Below are positions 53,667-62,902 of a stretch of 64,000 nucleotides of DNA, piece by piece. A model generated the notes under the pieces. That model saw only the letters and a list, made by a program, of their open reading frames with translations, was not told the origin of the DNA and searched no databases. Source of the DNA: an uncultured Hyphomicrobiales bacterium (GTDB lineage: Bacteria > Pseudomonadota > Alphaproteobacteria > Rhizobiales > Rhizobiaceae); NCBI GenBank assembly GCA_943908365.1, contig CALTTH010000001.1, forward strand, positions 91,440 through 155,439, in the 5' to 3' direction. Each line of letters opens with the position of its first letter. The first letter of the stretch is position 1. The translations under genes and the position numbers were made by a program.

Positions 53667-54593
53667 ATGATCCTGTGTTGTGGCGAAGCCCTGATCGACA
53701 TGCTGCCGCGTGAATCGACCAAAGGCGAGGCGGCTTTCGCCCCTTATGCAGGCGGCGCGGTCTTCAACACCGCCATCGCGCTCGGACGTCTTGGCGTTCC
53801 ATCCGCTTTCTTTTCCGGCATTGCCGACGACATGATGGGCGAAATCCTGAAGGAGACGCTGCGCGCCAGCAACGTGGATTACAGCCTCTGCGCCTTCTCC
53901 AATCGACCGTCCACCATTGCCTTTGTCAAGCTTGTCGATGGCCACGCGACCTACGCCTTCTACGATGAAGGTACGGCAGGCCGCATGCTGTCGGAAAAGG
54001 ATTTGCCGCATATTGGTGGCGAGTGCGAAGCCATGCATTTCGGTGCGATCAGCCTGATCCCCGACCCATGCGGCAGCACCTATGAAGCGCTCCTGGTGCG
54101 CGAGCACGAAAAGCGTGTCATCTCGCTCGATCCCAATATCCGTCCGGGCTTCATCCAGGACAAGCAGAAGCACATGGACCGCATCAACCGCATGGCTGCC
54201 ATGTCGGATATCGTCAAATTCTCGGATGAGGATCTGGCCTGGTTCGGCCTGAAGGGCGATGAAGACACGCTCGCCCGACACTGGCTGCACCACGGTGCAA
54301 AGCTCGTCGTCGTCACCCGTGGCGCGGATGGCGCTGTCGGCTACACCAAGCAGCTTCGCGTCGAGGTGCCGAGCGAACGGGTCGAGGTGGTCGATACGGT
54401 CGGCGCTGGCGACACCTTCGATGCCGGCATTCTCGCGTCGCTGAAGCTGCAGGGTCTCCTCACCAAGCCGCAAGTCGCCTCGCTCACCGAAGACCAGATC
54501 GCCAAGGCTCTTGCCCTCGGCGCGAAAGCCGCTGCCGTGACGGTGTCGCGCGCGGGCGCAAATCCGCCTTGGGCGAATGAGATCGGGCTGTAG
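53667..54593 (+). CDS. frk: Fructokinase (PfkB family)
   Basis: The 308-residue PfkB kinase opens MILCCGEALIDMLPRE and has the N-terminal glycine motif GGAVFNTAIALGRLGVPSAFFSG near residue 27 and C-terminal VDTVGAGDTFDAGILASLKL with the catalytic Asp near residue 250. The sequence is closest to fructokinases of rhizobia. TTTGGAGGAAATCGG precedes ATG 53667 with a strong GGAGG. The next gene begins 3 bases after its stop. Confidence 0.88.
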   Translation: MILCCGEALIDMLPRESTKGEAAFAPYAGGAVFNTAIALGRLGVPSAFFSGIADDMMGEILKETLRASNVDYSLCAFSNRPSTIAFVKLVDGHATYAFYDEGTAGRMLSEKDLPHIGGECEAMHFGAISLIPDPCGSTYEALLVREHEKRVISLDPNIRPGFIQDKQKHMDRINRMAAMSDIVKFSDEDLAWFGLKGDEDTLARHWLHHGAKLVVVTRGADGAVGYTKQLRVEVPSERVEVVDTVGAGDTFDAGILASLKLQGLLTKPQVASLTEDQIAKALALGAKAAAVTVSRAGANPPWANEIGL

Positions 54594-54596
54594 GCT

Positions 54597-55070
54597 TTGG
54601 CCAGAACGAACGACACACAGGTCCGTGCTGCGCGAAAGAATGATCTTCCAGCGTTGCTTGCGCTTTACCAGCATCTTTCGCCGGGCGATGCAGCTCCGAA
54701 CTTGCCCGATGCCGAGGCGATATTCGATCAGTTTCTTGCCTATCCGGGCAGCGTTGTCGTGCTGTGTGAGATCGGGAGCGTGCTCGTTGGCTCGTGCGTC
54801 TTGGTGGTGATACCAAACCTTACACGGGGTGGCCGGCCTTATGCGCTGATCGAAAATGTCGTGACGCATGGTGACTTTAGAAGGCAAGGGGTCGGTAAGC
54901 AGGTACTGGACTTTGCAACGGCTCGTGCTTGGCAGGCTGGCTGCTACAAGGCCATGCTGATGACAGGTTCCACAAGGCCGGAAATCCATGCATTTTATCG
55001 AAGCGCAGGGTTCGAGCCGTCTAAAACCGGTTTTCAACAGCGGCGACTCCCGGCAAGGGGAGAGAACTGA
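54597..55070 (+). CDS. GNAT-family N-acetyltransferase
   Basis: The 157-residue protein has GNAT motif A VVTHGDFRRQGVGKQVLDFATARAW near residue 88 (RRQGVG binds acetyl-CoA pyrophosphate) and motif B TGSTRPEIHAFYRSAGFEPS. Substrate unknown. The start is TTG 54597, 3 bases after the fructokinase stop, with only a weak ribosome site, so it may depend on coupling to that gene. Codon use is a little poorer in G and C than in frk. Confidence 0.85.
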   Translation: MARTNDTQVRAARKNDLPALLALYQHLSPGDAAPNLPDAEAIFDQFLAYPGSVVVLCEIGSVLVGSCVLVVIPNLTRGGRPYALIENVVTHGDFRRQGVGKQVLDFATARAWQAGCYKAMLMTGSTRPEIHAFYRSAGFEPSKTGFQQRRLPARGEN

Positions 55071-55094
55071 ATAAGGCGCGACCAATGTCCATGG

Positions 55095-55547
55095 TCAAAC
55101 CCGGATCGCCGTTTCCTCTTTCGCTGTCTTGATCACGACCATCGTCACGAAGCGCGCGACATTCGTCTGGTCGCGGAACAGCCGGTCGCACAGCGCATCG
55201 AACTCCTCCATGTCGGTAAGACGCAGCATCAGCACCACGTCCATGTCGCCGGTAATGGCGTAGGCATGCGTTATTGCTTCCTCCGCTTTAACGAAGTCGA
55301 GAAAGCGGCGCATGTGCTGTTCGCCATGCAGTTTCAGTTCTACCGACACCAGCGCCTTGATGCCACGCCCGGTCTTTCCCGGATTGAGAATGGCAACGAT
55401 ACGGTCGATAATCCCGGATTTGGTAAGACGCTGAACCCGTCGCAGGCAACTGGATGGTGACAAGCCGACCTTGTCCGCCATCTCCACATTGGTGAGCGAC
55501 GCGTCGCGCTGCATGAGGTTGAGGAGGGCGCGGTCGATCTTGTCCAT
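55095..55547 (-). CDS. Lrp/AsnC-family transcriptional regulator
   Basis: The 150-residue protein has the Lrp helix-turn-helix (MDKIDRALLNLMQRDASLTNVEMADKVGLSPSSCLRRVQRL) and the C-terminal RAM/AsnC ligand domain (KTGRGIKALVSVELKLHGEQHMRRFLDFVK, AITGDMDVVLMLRLTDMEEFDALCDRLF). Such proteins sense amino acids. ATG 55547 is the family-typical start; a 55613 start would add an unrelated N-terminus. It diverges from a membrane protein gene that it may control. Confidence 0.93.
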   Translation of the reverse strand: MDKIDRALLNLMQRDASLTNVEMADKVGLSPSSCLRRVQRLTKSGIIDRIVAILNPGKTGRGIKALVSVELKLHGEQHMRRFLDFVKAEEAITHAYAITGDMDVVLMLRLTDMEEFDALCDRLFRDQTNVARFVTMVVIKTAKEETAIRV

Positions 55548-55663
55548 GAGACAATCATAAGCATGCGGAGACGGTATGCAATAAAATTGCAGAAAGATGC
55601 AATCTTTGACCAAAAACGCCGTGGGTCGCAGGCTATAGGACGGTAGTGCCCAAGGAGACGCTG

Positions 55664-56632
55664 ATGCCGTTCTTTCAATCCCTGCTGCTGAAATCCCGCG
55701 AGACGCTTGGGATCTATTGGCTGCTCGTCAAAATCACTGTCCCGATCTCGGTGCTGACAGAGGTCCTGTCGCGCTTGGGCCTGGTCGAAGCCATCGCTCC
55801 CGCCTTCGCGCCAGCCATGCACGCGGTTGGCCTCCCTCCCGAGTTGGGCCTTGCGTGGCTGACGGCTATGCTCGTCGGCATATGGGGTGCGGTGCCCTTG
55901 ATCTTCACGCTTGTTCCTCTCTCGGAACTCAGCACGGCGGATGTCACGGTGTTCTCCGCTCTCGTTCTCTTCGCCCATGGCCTGCCCCTGGAACAGAAGA
56001 TCATCCAGAAGGCCGGTCCCGGCATGGTGGCAACCACGACCCTTCGTATTCTCGGTGGTTTCGTTTATGCGCTTATTCTTCATTACCTCTTCCAGGCCAC
56101 CGGTTGGCTTTCAGCGCCCGTCGCTCCCGCATGGGTGCCGGGTGCCGTCACACCAGACTGGTCGGTTTACGCCTGGGGACTGGCCGAAACCATGCTGATG
56201 ATGCTGGTCGTCCTGCTTCTCCTGTCATGGAGCCTCGAGGTATTGAAGATCACGGGGATCCTTGGCCTCATGATGAAGGGTATAGAACCTGTGCTGCGAC
56301 TGGCGGGCATCAAAGGCGAGGCGGGTCATTTGACAGCCATCGGCCTTTTCTTAGGCATTTCCTACGGCGCCGGGCTTTTGATCCGAGAAGCACGATCCGG
56401 CGTCATTAATCCACGTCAGATCTTTCTCTCCTGCGTTTTCATGGGCTTCGCTCATAGCATTATTGAGGACACGCTTTTGATGGTGTCGCTCGGGGCCGAT
56501 ATCTACAGCACCTTGATTGGGCGTGTCGTCTTCGCGATCGGCGCGACAGCAGCGCTGGCAATTGTGCTGGCATCCATATCGGATCGAGCCTTCTTCGCCC
56601 GGCTTTTCAGAAGCCAGCCTCAAGGCACGTGA
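55664..56632 (+). CDS. Gate-domain (nucleoside recognition-like) membrane protein
   Basis: The 322-residue protein has about eight membrane segments in two halves that resemble the Gate/nucleoside recognition domain of SpmA/SpmB and related permeases (WLLVKITVPISVLTEVLSRLGLVEAIAPAFAPAMHAVGLPPELGLAWLTAMLVGIWGAVPLIFTL and a second half near residues 200-315). Substrate unknown. ATG 55664 has AAGGAG upstream. Its place opposite an Lrp-type gene suggests export or uptake of an amino acid, as an inference. Confidence 0.75.
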   Translation: MPFFQSLLLKSRETLGIYWLLVKITVPISVLTEVLSRLGLVEAIAPAFAPAMHAVGLPPELGLAWLTAMLVGIWGAVPLIFTLVPLSELSTADVTVFSALVLFAHGLPLEQKIIQKAGPGMVATTTLRILGGFVYALILHYLFQATGWLSAPVAPAWVPGAVTPDWSVYAWGLAETMLMMLVVLLLLSWSLEVLKITGILGLMMKGIEPVLRLAGIKGEAGHLTAIGLFLGISYGAGLLIREARSGVINPRQIFLSCVFMGFAHSIIEDTLLMVSLGADIYSTLIGRVVFAIGATAALAIVLASISDRAFFARLFRSQPQGT

Positions 56633-56772
56633 TACGAAACAAATTTCTTCACATTATCCATTACAGAAAATCCAATTCGTTGAAATTCTGTGCATCGTGC
56701 TGAATATAGGAGCAATCCTTTCCTTCGCGCGTTAGATGCTCTAGCATTCTCGCTTTCACGGAATTCAAAAAC

Positions 56773-58128
56773 ATGTCTGCTTCATCCTCCTCCCCACGGG
56801 CGCAGAAGCCGTTCTATGCGTCCTTCGGTTTCCAGGTTTTCGCCGCCATGGTGGTGGGTCTCGTCCTCGGCTACATCGCCCGGGAAATGGGTCCGACGGA
56901 GGCCGGCCCGAACTGGTTGGTTCAGGCGCTGTCCACGGTCGGCTCCATCTTCGTGCAGCTTCTGCGCGCGCTTGTTCCCCTCCTGATCTTCACCGCCATC
57001 GTGGCCAGCATCGCCAATCTGCGAGAGTTGAACAACGCGGCGCGGCTGGTCTGGCGGACGTTGCTGTGGTTCGCCATCACTGCGCTGATCGCGGTGCTGA
57101 TCGGCATCACGCTTGGCCTTCTCATCCAGCCCGGTCTCAACACCGGCGTGGAGGCCGCTGCCGCTGCGGCACCGTCCACCACCGGCTCGTGGCTTGATTT
57201 CCTGAAAGGTCTCATCCCTTCCAACGTTCTCGGCCTGCAGGCCTCGACCAAGGTCACCCAGACGGGGGCCACCACGGCGCTGAACTTCAACGTTCTGCAG
57301 ATTCTGGTCGTCTCGATTGCGGTTGGCATTGCAGCACTTCAGGTGGGTGAGAAGGCAGAAGCCTTCCTTTCCTTCAATCGGTCGCTGCTCGCCATCACCC
57401 GCAAGATGCTCTGGTGGGTCATTCGCCTGACGCCGATCGGGACGATCGGTCTTCTCGGCAACGCGGTCGCCGTTTACGGCTGGGAGGCGCTGGCTTCGCT
57501 CGGCTGGTTCTCCGCCGCGATCTATATCGGCCTCGCGATTGTTCTGTTCGTCGTCTACCCGGTGATCCTGGCAGCAAACGGTCTGAACCCGGTGCGCTTC
57601 TTCGCAGGCGCATGGCCGGCGATCCAGCTTGCCTTCGTCTCCCGCTCGTCCATCGGCACGTTGCCGGTGACGGAACAGGTCACGGAGCGCAATCTCGGTG
57701 TGCCAAGGGAATATTCCGCTTTCGCGGTGCCGCTTGGCGCGACAACCAAGATGGATGGCTGTGCTGCGATCTATCCGGCGATCTCCGCCATCTTCGTCGC
57801 GCAGTTCTATGGCCTGCCGCTTGGCATCCAGGAATATGTGCTGATCGTCTTCGTTTCCGTGCTCGGCTCGGCCGCAACGGCGGGTCTGACCGGTGCGACT
57901 GTCATGCTGACGCTGACCCTCTCCACGCTCGGCCTGCCGCTACAGGGTGTTGGCCTGCTGCTGGCGGTCGATCCGATCCTCGATATGGGCCGGACCGCGG
58001 TCAATGTTGCCGGTCAGGCGCTCATCCCGACGATCGTTGCCAAGCGTCAAGGCATCCTCGATCAGGCGGCCTATGATCGCCATGAAGGCATCGACGCGCT
58101 CGATCCGGCAGCAACACCGGCGGAATAG
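56773..58128 (+). CDS. Dicarboxylate/amino acid:cation symporter (DAACS family)
   Basis: The 451-residue protein is of the GltP/DctA/SstT family. It has eight or so membrane helices plus re-entrant loops, and the family segments FVSRSSIGTLPVTEQVTERNLGV, PLGATTKMDGCAAIYPAISAIFVAQFYGL (near residue 322) and LAVDPILDMGRTAVNVAGQAL with the ligand-binding Asp and Asn. Likely carries glutamate, aspartate, a dicarboxylate or serine with H+ or Na+; the exact ligand cannot be told. A terminator follows. Confidence 0.9.
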   Translation: MSASSSSPRAQKPFYASFGFQVFAAMVVGLVLGYIAREMGPTEAGPNWLVQALSTVGSIFVQLLRALVPLLIFTAIVASIANLRELNNAARLVWRTLLWFAITALIAVLIGITLGLLIQPGLNTGVEAAAAAAPSTTGSWLDFLKGLIPSNVLGLQASTKVTQTGATTALNFNVLQILVVSIAVGIAALQVGEKAEAFLSFNRSLLAITRKMLWWVIRLTPIGTIGLLGNAVAVYGWEALASLGWFSAAIYIGLAIVLFVVYPVILAANGLNPVRFFAGAWPAIQLAFVSRSSIGTLPVTEQVTERNLGVPREYSAFAVPLGATTKMDGCAAIYPAISAIFVAQFYGLPLGIQEYVLIVFVSVLGSAATAGLTGATVMLTLTLSTLGLPLQGVGLLLAVDPILDMGRTAVNVAGQALIPTIVAKRQGILDQAAYDRHEGIDALDPAATPAE

Positions 58129-58150
58129 GTCCACCCGCAAGCTTGAGAAA

Positions 58151-58184
58151 GCCCGCCCTGCAGCGCAGTCGGCGGGCGTTCTTT
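58151..58184 (+). terminator. Rho-independent terminator after the DAACS symporter
   Basis: GCCCGCC (58151-58157) pairs with GGCGGGC (58171-58177), loop CTGCAGCGCAGTC, followed by GTTCTTTCT. It lies between convergent symporter and AraC genes. Confidence 0.75.
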
Positions 58185-58192
58185 CTGGACGC

Positions 58193-59167
58193 TTACGCGT
58201 GGTGACGGATCGACGATGAAAGGGCGCTGGGCGGATGGCCGACGATGCGCTTGAAGGCGCGGCTGAAGGCGGCCTGGGAACCATAGCCGAGCTTCTCCGC
58301 CGCTGTTTCGATCGGCATTCTCTCCTTGCCGATCCACTGCATGGCCAGGCGCATACGCAACTCGGTTAGGTAGCGCACCGGCGTCATGCCGGTCACCTCC
58401 AAAAAGCGCTCGGCAAAGACGGAGCGCGATGCGCCCATCACGCTGGCCAGTTCGGCCAGCGTCCAGTCGTGACCGGGATTGTTGTGAATGGCGAGGATCA
58501 CGCGCCCAAGACGAGGGTCGCGAAGTGCTGCCACCCAGCCGGAGGAATCGCCGCAGCCGCATTCTACCCAGGCGCGCACAATGAAGGCGGCGACCACATC
58601 GGCAAGCCGTGCGAGGATGCCAGCAAAGCCAGCGCGGGCCTGGCGCGTTTCCCGCTCCATCGCTTCCAGCATGGGAAGGAGTTCCGGATAGCGCGAGGTG
58701 AGCGTGTCGACGAAGATCACTTCGGGCATCAGTCCGGTAATCGGGTGCATAGCTCCGAGATCGAACTCCATGCAGCCGCTAAAAACCAGCACGCGCTCTT
58801 CGCTGGGCACATCGGGTTCACAGGTCTTGATGGCGCTGACGGAGTTGCAGAGCGGCGCGGCGTCCAGCGAGCGGATGTTCTTGCAGGCAATATCAGGATC
58901 GGAAAGCAGCGCATGGGGGCCACCACGCGGCAACAAGACCGCATCGCCCGCATTCATCTTGTGAAGCGTACCGGATGAGGTGCGAAGATAGACCGGTCCG
59001 CAAGCCACGAAATGAAACTGCGCGCGGCCTTCCACCTCTCCAAAGGAGAAGCCGAAAGGGGCGGAGGCTTCGATGCGGCGATAATCGAGGCCCACGAGCC
59101 GCATGCCCATCAACAACTCGCTGATGAGATCGGGTGAGGGTTGATTTCCGGACGTATGATCAAGCAT
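58193..59167 (-). CDS. AraC-family transcriptional regulator with N-terminal cupin_6 domain
   Basis: The 324-residue protein has a cupin-type sensor domain in its first ~180 residues (FVACGPVYLRTSSGTLHKMNAGDAVLLPRGGPHALLSD) and two C-terminal AraC helix-turn-helix motifs (WTLAELASVMGASRSVFAERFLEVTG and ETAAEKLGYGSQAAFSRAFKRIVGHPP). ATG 59167 (MLDHTSGNQP) is preferred; a start at 59401 would run into the divergent MFS gene. It probably controls that MFS exporter, 76 bases away. Confidence 0.9.
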   Translation of the reverse strand: MLDHTSGNQPSPDLISELLMGMRLVGLDYRRIEASAPFGFSFGEVEGRAQFHFVACGPVYLRTSSGTLHKMNAGDAVLLPRGGPHALLSDPDIACKNIRSLDAAPLCNSVSAIKTCEPDVPSEERVLVFSGCMEFDLGAMHPITGLMPEVIFVDTLTSRYPELLPMLEAMERETRQARAGFAGILARLADVVAAFIVRAWVECGCGDSSGWVAALRDPRLGRVILAIHNNPGHDWTLAELASVMGASRSVFAERFLEVTGMTPVRYLTELRMRLAMQWIGKERMPIETAAEKLGYGSQAAFSRAFKRIVGHPPSALSSSIRHHA

Positions 59168-59243
59168 GGCGGATTTTATGGCATGGATCGTCCGGAAAGT
59201 CGAGTCTATGCTTTGCCATCCTCTCCTCCCAAAGGACATACAG

Positions 59244-60446
59244 ATGAACCCGACACCCAACTCCCTTCCCACGGCGGACGGCCCTGAGGCGCCCGCCTGG
59301 GGCGCCGTCATATCCATGGCGCTTGGCGTCTTCGGGCTGGTCACCGCAGAGTTTCTGCCGGCTAGCCTCCTCACGCCCATTGCCGCAGACCTTGGCATCA
59401 CCGAGGGTGCTGCCGGTCAGGCAGTCACTGTCACCGCCGTTGTCGGCATGGTGGCGAGCCTGTTGATCACTTCCCTCGCGCGCAATATCGATCGTCGCCA
59501 CCTGATGATGATCTTCTCAGGCCTTCTCGTCATTTCAAACCTGATGGTCGCCGCGGCTTCAGGCCTGAGCATACTCCTGATCGGACGCTTGCTGCTTGGC
59601 GTGGCGCTCGGTGGTTTCTGGGCCATGTCCACCGCAATCGTCATCCGGCTGGTCCCAGCGGCCAGCGTGCCACGCGCGCTTTCGATGATCTTCAGCGGTG
59701 TGTCCGGCGCAACTATCGTCGCCGCACCCGTTGGCAGCTATGTGGGTGAACTTGCTGGCTGGCGCTTCGTCTTTGTTCTGACGGCACTGCTCGGTGTGGC
59801 TGCTTTGTTCGCGCAGTTTTTCACCCTGCCGAAGCTTGCGCCGACAGGTACCAGCAGCATCAAGACACTTGGCACTGTGCTGAAGAGACCTGGTATTGCG
59901 CTTGGTCTTGTTGCGGCGACGCTGGTCTTTGGCGGCCATTTTGCCTTCTTCACCTATCTGCGCCCCTATCTGGAAGCGGATATCGGTGCGGGCATCGGCA
60001 TGGTTTCCGCCCTGCTGCTGGGCTTCGGATTGGCGAACTTCGTCGGCACCCTCGTTGCCGGATCGCTGATCAGCCGCAGCTTGAAAATGTCGCTGGCAGC
60101 ACTTCCCCTTTTCATGGCGTTGATTGCAGTGCTCCTAGTAACGACGGCACCGCCTCTGCCGCTTGCCGCAGTGCTCGTCGCCTTCTGGGGCTTCCTCTTC
60201 GGCGCCGTACCGGTCGCCTGGTCCACGTGGCTCGCGCGCACCATTCCGGATGAAGCAGAAAGCGCCGGTGGCCTCCTCGTTGCCTCCATACAGTTCGCCA
60301 TTGCGATGGGTGCGGCAGTTGGCGGCATCATCTTCGATCTCAGCGGCGCAATCAGCGTCTTCGGCACCAGCGGACTCATTCTCGCACTCGCCGCCATCGG
60401 CATCATGGTCGGTGTGAGATCGCGGCCTGAAGCCAGCATGGCGTAA
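59244..60446 (+). CDS. MFS transporter, DHA1-like exporter
   Basis: The 400-residue protein has twelve membrane helices and the loop motifs of drug:H+ antiporter-1 carriers (LARNIDRRHLMMIFSG between helices 2 and 3, then LLIGRLLLGVALGGFWAMS). Related proteins export sugars, arabinose-like compounds or drugs. ATG 59244 has AAAGGA 7 bases upstream; a longer frame to 59166 is not Met-supported by a ribosome site. It diverges from the AraC gene. Confidence 0.88.
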   Translation: MNPTPNSLPTADGPEAPAWGAVISMALGVFGLVTAEFLPASLLTPIAADLGITEGAAGQAVTVTAVVGMVASLLITSLARNIDRRHLMMIFSGLLVISNLMVAAASGLSILLIGRLLLGVALGGFWAMSTAIVIRLVPAASVPRALSMIFSGVSGATIVAAPVGSYVGELAGWRFVFVLTALLGVAALFAQFFTLPKLAPTGTSSIKTLGTVLKRPGIALGLVAATLVFGGHFAFFTYLRPYLEADIGAGIGMVSALLLGFGLANFVGTLVAGSLISRSLKMSLAALPLFMALIAVLLVTTAPPLPLAAVLVAFWGFLFGAVPVAWSTWLARTIPDEAESAGGLLVASIQFAIAMGAAVGGIIFDLSGAISVFGTSGLILALAAIGIMVGVRSRPEASMA

Positions 60447-60461
60447 GGCCAAAACTAACAT

Positions 60462-60492
60462 CGCAAGCCGGGGAGATCTTCTCCGGCTTGCG
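60462..60492. terminator. Bidirectional terminator-like hairpin
   Basis: GCAAGCCGG and CCGGCTTGC pair around GGAGATCTTCT. It lies between the convergent MFS gene and the LacI gene. No strong T-run on either side. Confidence 0.55.
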
Positions 60493-60576
60493 CCATTTGG
60501 CCCGCATATTCACTTTGGGCCATGCCCAGCTACGACCCGAATTCGATGGCGCGTGAGCCTTGCCGGAGAACCGAGA

Positions 60577-61620
60577 TCATCGCGTTATGTCGGATGCTCC
60601 CAAAAATCTCGCAGTCGATTTTCGCGGGATAAGGGTCGGGGCGGATACCAAAATACGGTTTTCGCGCGGGGCGGTGGTTTGAGTGAGCAATTCCAAAGCG
60701 TGCGACGCAATCTGGTCAAAGGGAACGCGCAATGTCGTCAGAGGCGTCGAAAGATGGCTGACGATGGGGATATCATTGTAGCCGACGAGCGAAATGTCGT
60801 CGGGGACGGATAGACCCCTCTTGTTCAGCGCAGAGAGCGCGCCGATCGCCGTATTGTCATTGACGGCAAAAATCGCCGTGGGTCGACAGTCGAGCGCCAT
60901 GAGTGTCTGCACCGCTTCGGCGCCTGACTGGATGCCGAATGTCGATGGGACGATGAGTGCGGGATCGACCGAAATGGATGCCTCGGCAAGCGCCTGTTTA
61001 TATCCTTCGACCCGTCCTGTGGCGCTGGAGGCGTAATCCGGTCCGGCAATCACACCGATCCGTTGATGTCCGAGATCAAGCAAATGGCGTGTCGCCAGAT
61101 ATCCACCCAGGCGATCATCGCCAACGGCTGAGAGGCTATGATGATCCGTTCGCAACGCCAGCACATAGGGTACGCCACGCTCGTTAAGTTCATCCGGGAA
61201 GGTGTCGTCGTCCCGTGCCGTTGAAAGAATAAGCCCGTCGACACCGCGATTGAGCAGCGATTCCGCGGCCACGCGATCCGCTTCCGGATTATCTTCCGTC
61301 GTCGCCACGATGGCGAAACGACCGGTGCGGGCACAGGCTTTGACGATTGCTTCATAAAGCATCGCCATCACCGTATCGGTGAGCCGAGGTACGATGACGC
61401 CGATCGTCATCGTATTGCCGCGCCGCAGACTGGCCGCGGAGACATCCCTCACATAGCCGAGTTCGGCGGCGATTTTCCGCACGCGCCGCGCCGTCTCGCT
61501 GTCGGACCGCGGAAGCCGTTCGTCCAGAATGCGCGATACGGTCGATTTCGATACGCCTGCAGCAGCCGCCACGCTGTGAACCGTGACTCGCGGCTGACGC
61601 GAACGCTCTCTTGATTCCAT
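60577..61620 (-). CDS. LacI-family transcriptional repressor
   Basis: The 347-residue protein has the LacI helix-turn-helix VTVHSVAAAAGVSKSTVSRILDERLPRSDSETARRV (residues ~12-47) and the periplasmic-binding-protein-like effector domain (TIGVIVPRLTDTVMAMLYEAIVKA, then DDISLVGYNDIPIVSHLSTPLTTL). It diverges from a DapA-family lyase and MFS importer and very likely represses them through the operator at 61710-61729. Effector unknown, likely a sugar acid or related compound. Confidence 0.93.
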   Translation of the reverse strand: MESRERSRQPRVTVHSVAAAAGVSKSTVSRILDERLPRSDSETARRVRKIAAELGYVRDVSAASLRRGNTMTIGVIVPRLTDTVMAMLYEAIVKACARTGRFAIVATTEDNPEADRVAAESLLNRGVDGLILSTARDDDTFPDELNERGVPYVLALRTDHHSLSAVGDDRLGGYLATRHLLDLGHQRIGVIAGPDYASSATGRVEGYKQALAEASISVDPALIVPSTFGIQSGAEAVQTLMALDCRPTAIFAVNDNTAIGALSALNKRGLSVPDDISLVGYNDIPIVSHLSTPLTTLRVPFDQIASHALELLTQTTAPRENRILVSAPTLIPRKSTARFLGASDITR

Positions 61621-61684
61621 GTGTGTTTTTCCATTCCAGCTCTGGTGCTGAGCACTCGAACATCACATTGCACGAAAAACGCCG

Positions 61685-61713
61685 TTGACTCCAGAACAAT
61701 AAAGATCGATAAC
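61685..61713 (+). promoter_or_regulatory. Promoter of the DapA-like/MFS operon
   Basis: TTGACT (61685-61690) and GATAAC (61708-61713) stand exactly 17 bases apart, on the + strand. The -10 overlaps the LacI-type operator. Start of transcription would be near 61720. Confidence 0.65.
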
Positions 61714-61729
61714 GGGAACGTTCCCATTA
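61710..61729. promoter_or_regulatory. LacI-type operator TAACGGGAACGTTCCCATTA
   Basis: A 20-base palindrome with a single mismatch pair and the perfect core GGGAACGTTCCC. It overlaps the -10 region, a position that fits repression by blocking RNA polymerase, and lies 90 bases from the start of the LacI gene and 56 from the DapA-like gene. Confidence 0.75.
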
Positions 61730-61784
61730 ACGATCCCAACTGCTGATCGATAGAGGACAGCAGCTGATAAGGAGGAGAAATCAG

Positions 61785-62732
61785 ATGCAACCCATGGATC
61801 TCCGTGGCCTGAGCCCTGCACCCGTCACCGCTTTCACCCGTAATGGTGAAGTGGACTACGCAGCCAATGCAAAAATCGCCAAGTGGTTGGCCTCGATGGA
61901 AGGCGTAAAGAGCCTCGTCATTCTCGGTCATGCCGGCGAGGGCACTTTCCTGACGGAAGACGAACGTCTCGAACTCATCCGTGTCTATGTCGACGCTGTC
62001 GGTGGAGAAATCCCGATCATCGCCGGTATCACCGGTGAGGGCACACGTGTTGCCGCAGCAGAAGCCAAGAAGTGCAAGGCTGCCGGTGCTACCGGCGCAC
62101 TTGTTTATCCCAACCACGGTTGGCTGCGATTTGGCTTCCAGAAGGGCGCTCCGCAGGATCGCTACAAGGCGATCTGGGAAGAATCCGGTCTTCAGGAAAT
62201 CCTCTTCCAATATCCGGATGTGACGAAGGCCTCTTACGATCTCGATACGCAGCTGGCGATCGCCACTCAGCCGGGCGTTGTCGCCACCAAGAACGGCGTG
62301 CGCAATATGAAGCGCTGGTACGTCGAAATTCCTGAGCTCAAGAAGGCCAATCCTAACCTGCAGGTGCTGAGCTGCCATGACGAATGGCTGCTTCCGACCA
62401 TGTTCGACGTCGACGGTCTTCTCGTCGGTTATGGCAATATTGCACCGGAACTCCTGGTCGATCTGATCAAGGCTGGCAAGGCGCAGGATTATCCGAAGGC
62501 CCGCCAGATTTTCGAGCGGCTGCTACCGGTAACGCGCGCCGTCTACCATCGCGGTTCTCACATGGAAGGTACGGTCGCGTTGAAGCTCGGTCTCGTGCAT
62601 CGCGGCATTCTGGATCACGCGACAATCCGCGAGCCGCTGAAGAACCTTGGTGAGAAGGCCGAGCAGGAGATTTTCGCCGCTTTTGAAGCCGCTGGTATTG
62701 GTCGCGTCGAGCAGCTTCTTGCTGCCGAATGA
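61785..62732 (+). CDS. DapA-family (dihydrodipicolinate synthase-like) lyase
   Basis: The 315-residue protein has the DapA-family TIM barrel: GLSPAPVTAFTRNGEVDY at the start, GHAGEGTFLTEDER (normally GTTGE), IAGITGEGTRVA, the Tyr in FQYPDV and the Schiff-base Lys in VVATKNGVRN near residue 165. It is not biosynthetic DapA: no dap context, a LacI regulator and an MFS importer as partners, and divergent motif 1. Such enzymes are aldolases or dehydratases of sugar acids or aromatic intermediates. GGAGGAGAAATCAG precedes ATG 61785. Confidence 0.88.
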   Translation: MQPMDLRGLSPAPVTAFTRNGEVDYAANAKIAKWLASMEGVKSLVILGHAGEGTFLTEDERLELIRVYVDAVGGEIPIIAGITGEGTRVAAAEAKKCKAAGATGALVYPNHGWLRFGFQKGAPQDRYKAIWEESGLQEILFQYPDVTKASYDLDTQLAIATQPGVVATKNGVRNMKRWYVEIPELKKANPNLQVLSCHDEWLLPTMFDVDGLLVGYGNIAPELLVDLIKAGKAQDYPKARQIFERLLPVTRAVYHRGSHMEGTVALKLGLVHRGILDHATIREPLKNLGEKAEQEIFAAFEAAGIGRVEQLLAAE

Positions 62733-62902
62733 TCGTCACGCCGTCTCGGCATTGGTCGGGACGGCAAACACTTGGAGCGGGATCGGCGGTCCAGCCGATT
62801 CGGCTCCCCTGATTGATGTCTGACAGCAACGTCTTAGAAAGAAGCAGAAGAGCAGAAACAAGGTCGCCGTCGGGAGAGAGCGGCGAGGGTGAGGAGGAAC
62901 TC

